NCBI RefSeq assembly: GCF_040219635.1
Contig: NZ_JAVJSC010000004.1
Location: 423,314 to 487,313, forward strand
DNA length: 64,000 nt
Reading direction: 5' to 3'
Origin: Pyruvatibacter sp.
GTDB lineage: Bacteria; Pseudomonadota; Alphaproteobacteria; CGMCC-115125
Positions 9,291-18,575 of the stretch are shown here, piece by piece. The notes under the pieces were generated by a model, which had not been told where the DNA came from, did not search any database, and saw only the letters and a program-made list of their open reading frames with translations. Made by a program: the position numbers and the translations under genes. Each line of letters begins with the position of its first letter. Positions within the stretch are counted from its first letter, which is position 1.

Positions 9291-10580
9291 ATGAAAGTTC
9301 TGGTAGTAGGGTCTGGTGGACGCGAGCACGCGCTGTGCTGGAAGCTGGCGCAAAGCCCGTTGCTGACCAAACTCTATGCCGCCCCCGGCAATGCGGGCAT
9401 GGCGCGCAACGCACAGTGCGTGCCCATCAATGCGGACGATGTGGACGCACTGACGCAGTTTGCCCGTGACCAGGCGATTGACCTTGTGGTCATCGGCCCC
9501 GAAGGCCCACTGGTGGCCGGGCTTGCAGACCGTCTGTCAGATATCGGCATTCGTGCGTTCGGGCCAAGCGCCAAGGCCGCGCAGCTTGAAGGCTCAAAAG
9601 CCTTCACCAAGGAAGTGTGTGACCGCGCAAACATTCCAACAGCCGCCTATGGCCGGTTTGATAACGCGGCTGACGCGCTGGCCTATACGCGCGCGCGCGG
9701 TGCCCCGATTGTCATCAAGGCGGACGGGCTGGCTGCGGGCAAAGGCGTGACCGTTGCAATGGAACTTGCCGAAGCTGAAACAGCAATCAGCGACATTTTT
9801 TCCGGCCGCTTTGGAGCTGCCGGGGCAGAAGTCGTGGTGGAAGCATTTTTGGACGGCGAAGAAGCCAGCTTCTTCGCTCTGTGCGACGGCACCACAGCGC
9901 TGCCGCTTGCAACTGCCCAGGACCACAAGCGCGTGGGCGACGGCGACACCGGAGCCAACACCGGCGGTATGGGCGCGTACTCGCCTGCACCCGTGCTTAC
10001 AGACGACCTTGTCAAAACCGTCATGACACGGATCATTGAGCCGACACTCGCCACCATGAAGGCGGATGGTATGCCTTATACGGGTGTGCTGTATGCAGGC
10101 CTGATGATAACCGACAAAGGCCCGGAACTGATTGAGTATAATGCACGCTTTGGCGACCCGGAATGCCAGGTGCTGATGATGCGCATGAAGAGCGATCTGC
10201 TGCCGCTTCTGGATGCAGCCGCACGGGCGCAGCTTGCCGGTCAAAATGTTGAATGGCACAGCGACCCGGCGCTGACCGTCGTCATGGCGGCGGGCGGCTA
10301 TCCTGGCACATACGACAAGGGCACTGTTATTGGTGGGCTGGATGATGCGGCGCGCGACGATGCCGTGGAGATTTTCCATGCAGGCACGGCTGAAAAAGAC
10401 GGGCACATTGTGGCCGCAGGCGGGCGAGTGCTCAATGTGACCGCACGCGGCAAGAGTGTGGCGCAGGCGCAGGCACGCGCCTATGCTGCAATAGACAAAA
10501 TCAACTGGCCTGAAGGGTTTTGCAGGCGCGACATAGGCTGGCGCGCGGTGGAACGCGAACACAACAAGACACAGGCCTAG
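9291..10580 (+). CDS. purD: Phosphoribosylamine-glycine ligase (GAR synthetase)
   Basis: 429 residues. PurD catalyses the ATP-dependent joining of glycine to phosphoribosylamine, step two of purine synthesis. The ATG at 9291 was chosen because MKVLVVGSGGREHALCWKL is the exact family N-terminus; the frame is open for 35 codons upstream but has no homology. Other blocks are IGPEGPLVAGLADRL, the ATP-grasp loop VIKADGLAAGKGV (about 142-154), AQDHKRVGDGDTGANTGGMG (about 205-224), and EYNARFGDPECQVLM with metal ligands. It stands alone on the + strand, with xseA divergent. Confidence 0.96.
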   Translation: MKVLVVGSGGREHALCWKLAQSPLLTKLYAAPGNAGMARNAQCVPINADDVDALTQFARDQAIDLVVIGPEGPLVAGLADRLSDIGIRAFGPSAKAAQLEGSKAFTKEVCDRANIPTAAYGRFDNAADALAYTRARGAPIVIKADGLAAGKGVTVAMELAEAETAISDIFSGRFGAAGAEVVVEAFLDGEEASFFALCDGTTALPLATAQDHKRVGDGDTGANTGGMGAYSPAPVLTDDLVKTVMTRIIEPTLATMKADGMPYTGVLYAGLMITDKGPELIEYNARFGDPECQVLMMRMKSDLLPLLDAAARAQLAGQNVEWHSDPALTVVMAAGGYPGTYDKGTVIGGLDDAARDDAVEIFHAGTAEKDGHIVAAGGRVLNVTARGKSVAQAQARAYAAIDKINWPEGFCRRDIGWRAVEREHNKTQA

Positions 10581-10610
10581 GCCTTCCAAAATACAAAAAA
10601 CGACACTCAA

Positions 10611-10615
10611 GGGAG
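10611..10615 (+). promoter_or_regulatory. Shine-Dalgarno deciding the start of the first ACAD11-type kinase
   Basis: GGGAG ends one base before an ATG at 10617 but seven bases before the in-frame ATG at 10623. The spacing strongly favours the second ATG. Confidence 0.6.
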
Positions 10616-10622
10616 TATGACG

Positions 10623-11720
10623 ATGAGCGACGCGGCACCGGCGGATGACCGCCAGGAGATGTTCTCCGGCACCAAGGATGTAGCAGAGACCCACCGCTTT
10701 GATGAAAGCAAGCTGCACGCCTATATGGCGGACGCAGTGGAAGGCTTTGAAGGCCCCCTGGAAGTGCGCGAGTTCAAGGGCGGGCAATCAAATCCCACCT
10801 ACCAGATTGTGACACCAAAGAAAAAATATGTGCTGCGCCGCAAGCCGCCGGGCAAACTGCTGCCGTCAGCGCATGCCGTTGACCGCGAATACAAAGCCAT
10901 TTCAGCGCTCAACGCCACCGACTTTCCCGTGCCGCAGGCCTATGCGCTGTGCGAGGACGAAAGCGTGATCGGCACCATGTTCTATGTCATGGAAATGGTC
11001 GAGGGGCGCATTTTGTGGGAGGCGCTGTTGCCTCAGGAGAGCAAGGAAAATCGTGGCAAAATCTATGACGCCATGAACGAGACCATCGCCAAACTGCACA
11101 TGATTGATTACGAGGCCATTGGCCTTGGCGACTTCGGCAAGCCGGGCAACTATTTTGCCCGCCAGATTTCGCGCTGGTCGAAGCAGTATGTAGCCAGCGA
11201 GACGCAGGACATCCCGGCAATGAACAAGTTGATGGAATGGCTGCCGGGCAACATCCCCGAAGAAGACTCCAACTCGATTGTTCACGGCGATTACCGGCTG
11301 GACAACATGGTGCTGCACCCCACCGAACCACGCGTGCTGGCGGTACTGGACTGGGAGTTGTGCACGCTGGGCCACCCGCTGGGCGATTTCACCTATCACA
11401 CCATGCAATGGAAAATGCCGGGTGCGGGAACCGGCGGCGGCACCGGCTCGCTCAAGGACCACGACCTTGCCGCGCTGGGCATTCCCAGCTTTGACGATTA
11501 TGTCAAAGCCTATTGCGATCGTACGGGACGCGACGGGATCGACAATCTCGACTTTTATTACGCCTACAATTTCATGCGCCTTGCGGGCATTTTGCAGGGC
11601 ATTGCAGGCCGCGTTCGTGATGGAACCGCCGCCAGCGACCACGCCAAGACAATGGCTGCAAATGTGGCACCGCTGGCAGAAGAAGGCTGGCTCTATGCAC
11701 AAAAGGCAGGCGCGGTTTAG
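10623..11720 (+). CDS. Phosphotransferase family protein, ACAD10/11-type kinase (paralogue 1)
   Basis: 365 residues of the APH/choline-kinase fold. ATP-loop residues lie around GGQSNPTYQI and KYVLRRKPPGKLLPSAHAVD; VHGDYRLDNMVLHP has the catalytic Asp (about 223), and VLDWELCTLG is the metal-binding DWE block (about 243). Family relatives include the kinase halves of animal ACAD10/ACAD11 and the bacterial LvaA kinase, which phosphorylate 4-hydroxyacyl-CoA-type substrates; that role here is inference. It is not an antibiotic-resistance gene by context. A second copy lies 1.6 kb downstream across an MscS gene, and an ACAD11-like dehydrogenase lies about 5.5 kb further on. Its stop overlaps the convergent MscS stop by 4 bp (11717-11720). 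Confidence 0.88.
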   Translation: MSDAAPADDRQEMFSGTKDVAETHRFDESKLHAYMADAVEGFEGPLEVREFKGGQSNPTYQIVTPKKKYVLRRKPPGKLLPSAHAVDREYKAISALNATDFPVPQAYALCEDESVIGTMFYVMEMVEGRILWEALLPQESKENRGKIYDAMNETIAKLHMIDYEAIGLGDFGKPGNYFARQISRWSKQYVASETQDIPAMNKLMEWLPGNIPEEDSNSIVHGDYRLDNMVLHPTEPRVLAVLDWELCTLGHPLGDFTYHTMQWKMPGAGTGGGTGSLKDHDLAALGIPSFDDYVKAYCDRTGRDGIDNLDFYYAYNFMRLAGILQGIAGRVRDGTAASDHAKTMAANVAPLAEEGWLYAQKAGAV

Positions 11721-13114
11721 TCCGACCGCTGATTTTGCGGCTTCTCACCCTGCTTCGCCATGACTTCGCGCATAGCGTCTCGCAGTCCGTCTGCGGATGT
11801 TATGTGCAGGTCGCGCTGCGGGAACGGGAACTCAATGCCGTTGTCGTGGAACATGTCCCAGATCGCCAGCCGCACGTCACTGGCCACATTGACCACACCT
11901 GCTTCGGGATCGTTGACCCAGATGCGCAGTTCAAGGTCCACGGAACTGTCACCAAATCCCATGAGGCGTGTGGCCGGCGGCGGGGTTTTCAGCACGCGCG
12001 CATTTTCCTCAGCAGCACGCATCATCAGATCGAGCGCCTTACGCACATCAGACTGATAGCTGACACCAACGCCTATTTTTAAACGCACCGCGCGGTTGGA
12101 AAACGACCAGTTGATGACCTGCTGGGTGATAAGATCTTCGTTGGGGATCAGGTACTCTTTGCCATCGCGGGTCACAATCGCTGCGTAGCGCGCACCCAGT
12201 TTTGAAATCCACCCATAGGCTTCACCGATCTCAATCACATCGCCGGGTTTGATTGAGCGATCAAGCAGCAGGATGATGCCGCTGATGAGGTTGGACACAA
12301 CCTTTTGCAGGCCAAAGCCGATGCCCACGCCAATGGCACCGGAAAACACGGCGACAGCGGTAAAATCAATACCGATTGAGGTCAGGCCCACAAGCACGGC
12401 AACGGTCAGGAAGCCGATGCGCAGCACCTTGCCCACCAGCACGCGCGCGGCAGGCGTCACGCCTTCTATACGCCGCAACTGCGTTTCCAGAAGGGTTGAA
12501 AAAACCACTGCCACCCAGACAAGCGCCCCGACCAGCACGATGCCGTTGACAACCGTCAGCAGTGAAATGCGCATCTCGCCCGCTGTGAAGGCCAATGCAT
12601 CCATTGCGGCAATCAACGGATTGAGCCAGCCCACAATGGCGAGCGCCGCCACAAACCAGATGATGGCACCAGCAAAACGAGTGAGCCCGTTGGAACGCGT
12701 CAGCGTTGTGATAAGCCTGATAAGCAGCCACGCCACCAGCAGGCTGGACGCAATGCCCAACAGGTTGGTGGCGTAGCCGGCAGCAGCAAGCACGGCCGAC
12801 GCCACCCATGTGAGTGTCAGCGCACAGGCCGGCGCAACAAGACCGCCGAGCTTGTCCACCCGCGCGTGTAACCAGGCACGTCCGGCGCTGCGGGCAACCA
12901 ACCGGGCGATCAGCGGGGCTGCGCTCCTGCCCGTGTACACAGCGGCAACCGCAATGAAGATGAGGAGACCGGCCTGTATGGCGGTATCTGTGGTTGCCAC
13001 GTCAGACGCAATCCAGGCCTGTAACTGCTGCCAGATGTCACTGACACGACCAGCCGCTTCGTCGGCTGCCTCGGCAAGGTCTGGCACGGCTGGCGTCTGC
13101 GGCGTTTGATACAT
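11717..13114 (-). CDS. MscS family mechanosensitive ion channel
   Basis: 465 residues with about five to six hydrophobic segments before the conserved core. The pore helix and beta domain are clear: VFSGAIGVGIGFGLQKVVSN, LDRSIKPGDVIEIGEAYGWI, then YLIPNEDLITQQVINWSFSN, all diagnostic of MscS. The C-terminal alpha/beta domain ends in FPFPQRDLHI, normal for the family. The N-terminus (about 110 residues before the core helices) is longer than E. coli MscS, as in YbdG/MscK-like medium channels. It acts in the inner membrane as an osmotic release valve. The start codon lies in a short 8-bp tandem repeat containing three out-of-frame ATGs (13112-13134). Confidence 0.92.
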   Translation of the reverse strand: MYQTPQTPAVPDLAEAADEAAGRVSDIWQQLQAWIASDVATTDTAIQAGLLIFIAVAAVYTGRSAAPLIARLVARSAGRAWLHARVDKLGGLVAPACALTLTWVASAVLAAAGYATNLLGIASSLLVAWLLIRLITTLTRSNGLTRFAGAIIWFVAALAIVGWLNPLIAAMDALAFTAGEMRISLLTVVNGIVLVGALVWVAVVFSTLLETQLRRIEGVTPAARVLVGKVLRIGFLTVAVLVGLTSIGIDFTAVAVFSGAIGVGIGFGLQKVVSNLISGIILLLDRSIKPGDVIEIGEAYGWISKLGARYAAIVTRDGKEYLIPNEDLITQQVINWSFSNRAVRLKIGVGVSYQSDVRKALDLMMRAAEENARVLKTPPPATRLMGFGDSSVDLELRIWVNDPEAGVVNVASDVRLAIWDMFHDNGIEFPFPQRDLHITSADGLRDAMREVMAKQGEKPQNQRSD

Positions 13115-13134
13115 TGCAGCATTGCAGCATTGCC
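13112..13134. repeat. 8-bp tandem repeat over the MscS start codon
   Basis: CATTGCAG occurs twice and is followed by CATTGCC. On the minus strand each unit carries an ATG, so three ATGs 8 bp apart lie in three different frames; only the innermost (13114) opens the MscS frame. Confidence 0.7.
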
Positions 13135-13270
13135 GATGCGTCCTGTCGAGGGGGTGGCGAGGGGGGTGTCGAGGGAGGCGGGAATGCAGCTATGTGCGCC
13201 GCGTCGCCGGGATGCTAGACACACGGCATATTTGCCATTTGAGAACTGACCCCAAAATACGAGGCCCGCA

Positions 13271-14311
13271 ATGTCTGAAACCATTGACGTACTTGAGCGC
13301 CACAAGTTCGACGAAACAGCGCTTGAACACTGGTGCCGTGCCAATGTGGATGGCTTCGCCGGACCGCTGCGGGTCAAACAGTTTCAGGGCGGGCAGTCCA
13401 ATCCGACCTTTCAACTCATCACACCGGCGCGCAAATATGTGATGCGCAAAAAGCCACCCGGCCAGCTTCTGGCAAGCGCCCACGCGGTTGACCGCGAATA
13501 CACGGTAATGCGGGCGCTGGCGGATACACCCGTGCCGGTGCCGCGTATGTATGCACTATGCGAAGATGACAGCGTGGTGGGCACCAGCTTTTACATCATG
13601 GAAAACCTTGAGGGCCGCGTTTTCCGCGACCCGACACTGCCGGGCATGAGCGCGGACGATCAGGCCGCGATCTATGACGAAATGAACCGCGTAATGGCCG
13701 AACTTCACAAGGTGGATCATGAGGCTGTCGGCCTTGGCAACTACGGACGGCCGGGAAACTACTTCGACCGGCAGATCGCCCGATGGATCAAGCAGTATCG
13801 CGCCGCCCAAACCGAAACGATTGAGGCGATGGAAAATCTCATTGCATGGATGCCGCAGCATGTGCCGGACGAACCATCGGTCTCCATCGCCCATGGCGAC
13901 TACCGGCTGGAGAACACAATGTTTCATCCAACCGAGCCCAGAATGATTGCGGTGCTGGACTGGGAGCTTTCAACCATCGGCCACCCGTTGGCAGACCTTG
14001 GCTATAACTCGATGCTTTATCACATCGACAGCCCCACCATGGGCTCGCTGACGCGCATTGATTATGCAGCGTCCGGTATTCCGCGCGAGGCTGACTACGT
14101 GGCCGCATACAGCAGGCGCGTCGGGAGAGACGGCATTGAAAACTGGCCGTTTTACGTGGGTTTCTCGATTTTCCGCCTCGCTTCCATTGCGCAGGGCGTT
14201 TACAAGCGCGGGCTCGACGGCAATGCCAGCTCTGAAAAGGCCACGCAGCACGGCAACGTTGCCCATATGCTGTCGGACGAAGCCTGGCGGATTGTTCAAC
14301 TCACGACCTGA
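13271..14311 (+). CDS. Phosphotransferase family protein, ACAD10/11-type kinase (paralogue 2)
   Basis: 346 residues, closely similar along its whole length to the kinase at 10623 (shared blocks GGQSNPT, KKPPG, SAHAVDREY, GNYGRPGNYFDRQI versus GDFGKPGNYFARQI). Catalytic loop AHGDYRLENTMFHP (about 207-220) and VLDWELSTIGHPLADLGYN (about 228-246) are intact, so both copies look active. The same family inference applies: phosphorylation of a hydroxyl on an acyl-CoA or small molecule. The duplication may give two substrate or chain-length ranges. It is transcribed divergently from mscS, with an intergenic region of about 155 bp. Confidence 0.88.
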   Translation: MSETIDVLERHKFDETALEHWCRANVDGFAGPLRVKQFQGGQSNPTFQLITPARKYVMRKKPPGQLLASAHAVDREYTVMRALADTPVPVPRMYALCEDDSVVGTSFYIMENLEGRVFRDPTLPGMSADDQAAIYDEMNRVMAELHKVDHEAVGLGNYGRPGNYFDRQIARWIKQYRAAQTETIEAMENLIAWMPQHVPDEPSVSIAHGDYRLENTMFHPTEPRMIAVLDWELSTIGHPLADLGYNSMLYHIDSPTMGSLTRIDYAASGIPREADYVAAYSRRVGRDGIENWPFYVGFSIFRLASIAQGVYKRGLDGNASSEKATQHGNVAHMLSDEAWRIVQLTT

Positions 14312-14438
14312 CGGCCAAAATCCGGCTGTTTTCCGCGACGCTCTTTTTGCTGCACCTGCGAAAAGCGTTTGCCTACGGGATGTTAACGACTGACGTGCAG
14401 ACTGTACCGCTAATGGGCAACTGTTGTGAACCAGAACA

Positions 14439-16373
14439 ATGCCAAGCGGGATACCTAGTAAAGAGCGACAGTCGCAGGACGACGTGCCGACAACCGGCGC
14501 GCTCTCGGACGCCTTTTTTCATGCCGTGGTGGAAAATGCCGCGGACATGATCTCGGTGATTTCGCCTGACGGGAAGTTCATTTACTCCAGCCCGAATGCA
14601 ACCCGCACCTTCGGCATTATTCCTGGTACCACCAACGAACTGCCGGAGAGTGTTTTCCACCCCGATGACTATCCCCATGTCGTTGAAGCCTTCATCGCAC
14701 TGGGCCAGCAAGGCGGTCGCAAACAGCTTCCTGACCACCGCATGAGATCTGCGGACGGTGACTGGATGTGGATGCAGACCCATGCGGTCAACCTGGTGGA
14801 TGACCCGCGCGTCGGTGGCATTGTCATGGTGTCGCGCGACGTGACCGCCCAAAAACGGCGCGAGGAGGAAATCAGCCGGGCGGAAATCGCTGTCAAGTTT
14901 GGGCACTGGCGCTGGGACAAGAATGCGCCCGGGCCGTACTGGTCTGACGGCATGTATGCCATGCTTGGCCTCAACCGCAGCGATATGCCAACCGATATGG
15001 CGTGGACACTCGACCTTTTGCCGCCTGCGGATCAGGCGGTCGTTATCACCGAAGTGATGGAGGCGCTGACCAGCGGCGCGTCTTTCAACCGCATTGTTTC
15101 CATGCGCCACGCTGATGGCGACGATCGCCGCGTGATGTTGATGGGCCATGTCGAGCGTGACGGCAGCGGCGATGCCACCTCTATTGTCGGCATCACGCAG
15201 GACGTGACCGCTCTGCAGGAGGCCAATGACGTTATCCAGCAGTCAGAACAGGAGTTCAGGCTGCTTGCGGAACACTCAACAGACGCTATCGCCCGTTACA
15301 CTCGCGACGGTGTTGTTGCCTATATCTCGCCATCGGTTGAGCGCGTGATGAGTTTCAAGCCGGAGGAATGTATCGGCCACAAATCTGACGCGCTGATGCA
15401 CCCCGAAGACCTGGCCCGCGTGACCGCCGAGATTGACAGTATGCATCTCACCGGCCAGACCAAGCGCGTATCGTTTCGCATGATGTCGCGCAGTGGCGAG
15501 TATCTGTGGCTTGAATCAGCCATGAGCCCGCTGTTTGGTGCTGACGGTGAAAGCGATGGGTTTGTTGCATGTACACGTGACGTCACCGCGCAGAAAAAAC
15601 ACGAGCAGGATCTGATGATGGCCCGTGAGCGTGCTGAGCAGGCAAGCCTCACCAAGTCACGCTTTCTTGCAAATATGAGCCACGAACTGCGCACTCCACT
15701 GAATGCCATTCTGGGTTTTTCCGAAATGATGACACAGCAGGTATTCGGCCCGATTGGCGTTCCTCAGTATGAGGAATATGCCGGCATGATCCACGAAAGT
15801 GGCGCGCATCTGTTGTCACTGATCGGCGATATTCTGGATATGTCGAAGATCGAAGCCGGCAAGTATGACCTGGCGCTTGAAGACGTGTCTGTCGGCACAG
15901 CGCTTCAAAAAGCCACCCGCATGGTGCAAACCCGCCTGCGAGAAGGCGAGCTTGACCTGATACTGGACCTTGAGGGCGCCGAGGGATGCAACGCATGGGC
16001 AGATGAACGCGCGCTCACCCAGGTCACCATCAACCTGCTGTCCAATGCGGTGAAGTTCACCCCGGCAGGCGGCCGCATTACAGTCAGCGCGCGGTCACTG
16101 GACACCGGGCGCATTGCCATATCCATCGCGGATACCGGCGTGGGGATTGAAGCTGAAGATCTGGAGCGGGTGTTGCACCCGTTCGAGCAGGTGGTGCGCC
16201 ACGCCGAGCTTGCAAGTCAGGGAACAGGACTTGGACTGCCCCTCGTGCGCGCCCTTGTGGAACTGCAGGACGGCACATTCTCCCTCACCAGCAAGCCCGG
16301 CGAGGGCACGGTTGCGACCATCACCCTGCCGCTGGCAAAACCTGCAGCATCGACCGTGCTGCACAGTTCCTGA
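14439..16373 (+). CDS. Cytosolic three-PAS sensor histidine kinase
   Basis: 644 residues, no membrane segment. There are three consecutive PAS/PAC modules (about 25-150, 150-265, 270-390), each ending in a DVTA block (SRDVTAQKR, TQDVTALQE, TRDVTAQKK). They are followed by the HisKA domain with FLANMSHELRTPLNAILGF (phospho-His about 415) and a complete HATPase_c: NLLSNAVKFTPAGG (N box), ADTGVGIEAED (G1), GTGLGLPLVRALVELQDG (G2). All catalytic boxes are present, so this should be an active kinase sensing a cytosolic signal. The ATG at 14439 is the first start after an in-frame TGA at 14427. No response regulator is adjacent. It resembles PleC/DivJ-type cell-cycle kinases in its C-terminus, but assignment is not possible. 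Confidence 0.92.
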   Translation: MPSGIPSKERQSQDDVPTTGALSDAFFHAVVENAADMISVISPDGKFIYSSPNATRTFGIIPGTTNELPESVFHPDDYPHVVEAFIALGQQGGRKQLPDHRMRSADGDWMWMQTHAVNLVDDPRVGGIVMVSRDVTAQKRREEEISRAEIAVKFGHWRWDKNAPGPYWSDGMYAMLGLNRSDMPTDMAWTLDLLPPADQAVVITEVMEALTSGASFNRIVSMRHADGDDRRVMLMGHVERDGSGDATSIVGITQDVTALQEANDVIQQSEQEFRLLAEHSTDAIARYTRDGVVAYISPSVERVMSFKPEECIGHKSDALMHPEDLARVTAEIDSMHLTGQTKRVSFRMMSRSGEYLWLESAMSPLFGADGESDGFVACTRDVTAQKKHEQDLMMARERAEQASLTKSRFLANMSHELRTPLNAILGFSEMMTQQVFGPIGVPQYEEYAGMIHESGAHLLSLIGDILDMSKIEAGKYDLALEDVSVGTALQKATRMVQTRLREGELDLILDLEGAEGCNAWADERALTQVTINLLSNAVKFTPAGGRITVSARSLDTGRIAISIADTGVGIEAEDLERVLHPFEQVVRHAELASQGTGLGLPLVRALVELQDGTFSLTSKPGEGTVATITLPLAKPAASTVLHSS

Positions 16374-16411
16374 TCAGCAGCGGTGTGCGCCCTTCGCTGG
16401 TTTGATCCGCG

Positions 16412-17053
16412 CTAGTTCATATTCTTGAGCGCACTGTCCATTTCAGCATAGACCCGCTCTACTGACGGTTCGGCAAAGATGCCACGCCAATAGGCTGTCG
16501 CGTCTGGCTGATTGTCCAGCAGACAACCGGAGCGGCCAAAAAAATCCGGAATGCGGCGGACAAAAAACAGGATCGGCACAAGGGCACAGTCAGCAAGCGA
16601 CAGCTTGCCGCCCACAGCATGGCCCGACCCGTCAAGATAATGATTGAGCCAGCCAAGCGCCGTTTCAAGACGCGCAAACGCTGTCTCCACCTCGTCTTTG
16701 TTGCGGACGCCAGGGTCAATGTTGCCAAACAATGTCGTCAGCGGATCAAGCAGATAAAGATCGCCGATGCGGCCCATCAGGCGAACCATGGCGCGCTGCT
16801 TGGGGTCAGACGGCAGCAGCGACGGTTCGGGATAGATTTCTTCAAGATATTCGCAGATGGTTTCGGATTCAGGCAGCACCCAGCCATCGTCGAGTTCAAG
16901 GGTTGGCACCTTGGCCAGCGGTGTCAGCGCCCTAAACGCCTCCGGTTCAAGCTGCGTGAACGGATCAATCATCTCAACATCGATGCCCTTTGCGTAAAGC
17001 ATCATGCGGCAGCGCGCGGAAAACGGCGACAGATCGTTGTTGTAGAGTTTCAT
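16412..17053 (-). CDS. Glutathione S-transferase family protein
   Basis: 213 residues. The thioredoxin-like N-terminal domain begins MKLYNNDLSPFSARCRMMLY with the SPFSxR region at the glutathione-activating position, followed by the cis-Pro block AKVPTLEL and ESETICEYLEEIYP (glutathione gamma-glutamyl contact). The C-terminal helical domain contains KLSLADCALVPILFF, the usual N-capping D. It is cytosolic; the substrate is unknown. A GGAGGA Shine-Dalgarno precedes the ATG. It is convergent with the PAS kinase and lies downstream of the acyl-CoA dehydrogenase on the same strand, with a hairpin between them. Confidence 0.87.
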   Translation of the reverse strand: MKLYNNDLSPFSARCRMMLYAKGIDVEMIDPFTQLEPEAFRALTPLAKVPTLELDDGWVLPESETICEYLEEIYPEPSLLPSDPKQRAMVRLMGRIGDLYLLDPLTTLFGNIDPGVRNKDEVETAFARLETALGWLNHYLDGSGHAVGGKLSLADCALVPILFFVRRIPDFFGRSGCLLDNQPDATAYWRGIFAEPSVERVYAEMDSALKNMN

Positions 17054-17160
17054 TGGCGTGTTTCCTCCGGCTCCGGCCTTGCCGGGGCGGTTTTGTTTTT
17101 CGTGTCACCTCAGGCGGCCAAGTCGCTGGATGAGGTTTAGGCTTGGGCCAACAGGCGAAC

Positions 17161-17187
17161 GGCCCGGACACCATATGGTGCCGGGCC
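17161..17187 (-). terminator. Possible terminator hairpin after the acyl-CoA dehydrogenase
   Basis: GGCCCGG pairs with CCGGGCC around a second palindrome, CACCATATGGTG, with one bulged base. There is no T-run on either side, so it could be a factor-dependent terminator or simply an RNA-stabilising hairpin. Confidence 0.4.
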
Positions 17188-17228
17188 GCCAGCTTAACAA
17201 CTAGACACGTCGAGCAATCACGACACTG

Positions 17229-18467
17229 CTACTCGGCAGCGGCGCGCAGTTGCTCCATGTGTTTTTTGTATTCAAGCCGCGCGATGGTGCGGTTGTGAAC
17301 CTCATCGGGCCCATCAGCAAGGCGCAGGGTGCGGATGCCCGAATACGCTTTGGCAAGGCCAAAGTCGCTGGTCACGCCACCGCCACCATGGGCCTGAATG
17401 GCATCATCAATGACCTGCAACGCAATGCGCGGCCCGGCAACCTTGATCATGGCGATCTCGGCACGGGCAACCTTGTTGCCGACCTTGTCCATCATGTCAG
17501 CCGCCTTGAGGGTGAGCAGCCGGGTCATCTCGATATTGGTGCGGGCCTCAGCCACGCGCTGTTCCCATACGGAATGCTCGGCAATGGTTTTGCCAAACGC
17601 CTCACGGGTCAGCAGACGCTTGACCATCTTTTCAAGGCAGCGTTCCGCCACACCGATGGTACGCATGCAGTGGTGAATGCGGCCCGGCCCGAGGCGACCC
17701 TGAGCAATTTCAAAACCGCGACCTTCACCCAGAATGAGGTTGCCTGCAGGCACGCGCACATCCTTGAGAATGACTTCAGCGTGGCCATGCGGCGCATCAT
17801 CATAGCCGAACACGGGAAGCATACGGACGATTTCAATGCCCGGCGCATCCATCGGCACAATGATCTGGGACTGCTGACGGTAGCTGTCCGCACCCGGATC
17901 AGTCTTGCCCATCACAATGGCAACGACGCAGCGCGGATCGCCCAACCCTGACGACCACCACTTGCGGCCATTGATGACGTATTCGTCGCCATCGCGCACG
18001 ATGCTGGTTTCGATGTTGGTGGCGTCGGATGACGCGACCGCAGGCTCGGTCATCAGAAAGGCTGAGCGGATTTCACCTGCCAGAAGCGGCTTGAGGTATT
18101 TTTCCTTCAGCTCTTCGGAGGCATAGCGCTCGAACACTTCCATGTTGCCCGTGTCGGGCGCTGAACAGTTGAAGACTTCTGATGCCCAGCCAACACGACC
18201 CATGATTTCGCACAGAGGTGCGTATTCCAGGTTGTTGGTGCCGCCGCCAAGCTCGGAGTTCGGCAGGAACAGGTTCCACAGCCCGGCTTCACGTGCCTTG
18301 GGTTTCAGATCTTCAAGAATCTGCGGCACCTGCCAGGGGTTACCCTCCTTGCGGAAGGCCTCCATCTGAGCGTCATACGTGGCTTCATTTGGATAAATGT
18401 ACTCATCCATGAAGCGCTCAAGGCGGGCAATAAGCTCTTTCACCTTGTCGGAATGTTCAAAATCCAT
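17229..18467 (-). CDS. Acyl-CoA dehydrogenase, ACAD11-like
   Basis: 412 residues. FAD-dependent acyl-CoA dehydrogenase fold: FLMTEPAVASSDATNIET (FAD/substrate block, about 145-162), VINGRKWWSSG (about 174-184), LGEGRGFEIAQGRLGPGRIH (about 253-272) and LRLADGPDEVHNRTIARLE near the C-terminus. The runs GPGRIHHCMRT and TLKAADMMD closely match what I recall of the dehydrogenase half of animal ACAD11. This subgroup lacks the medium-chain-type catalytic Glu pattern. With the two kinase paralogues upstream it may form a 4-hydroxyacyl-CoA degradation route; that link is inference. The gene is monocistronic on the minus strand. Confidence 0.92.
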   Translation of the reverse strand: MDFEHSDKVKELIARLERFMDEYIYPNEATYDAQMEAFRKEGNPWQVPQILEDLKPKAREAGLWNLFLPNSELGGGTNNLEYAPLCEIMGRVGWASEVFNCSAPDTGNMEVFERYASEELKEKYLKPLLAGEIRSAFLMTEPAVASSDATNIETSIVRDGDEYVINGRKWWSSGLGDPRCVVAIVMGKTDPGADSYRQQSQIIVPMDAPGIEIVRMLPVFGYDDAPHGHAEVILKDVRVPAGNLILGEGRGFEIAQGRLGPGRIHHCMRTIGVAERCLEKMVKRLLTREAFGKTIAEHSVWEQRVAEARTNIEMTRLLTLKAADMMDKVGNKVARAEIAMIKVAGPRIALQVIDDAIQAHGGGGVTSDFGLAKAYSGIRTLRLADGPDEVHNRTIARLEYKKHMEQLRAAAE

Positions 18468-18575
18468 AGCTGGGTTTCCTCTTGTTTTGTCACGTTTATG
18501 GCGAAATGGGTGGTTTCGGGCGCGACTCTAACCCCTAGGCGGGCCGCCGTCACCTCCTGCTTTGACGCGGGGTTT

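Noticed and set aside
10623..14311. Aminoglycoside resistance genes
   Set aside because: The kinases share only the APH fold; their sequence and neighbours fit the ACAD10/11-type group of metabolic kinases.
17068..17096. CCGGC-CTT-GCCGG followed by a T-rich stretch on the + strand
   Set aside because: No + strand gene ends here; it lies just upstream of the GST start on the minus strand, so a terminator role is unlikely.
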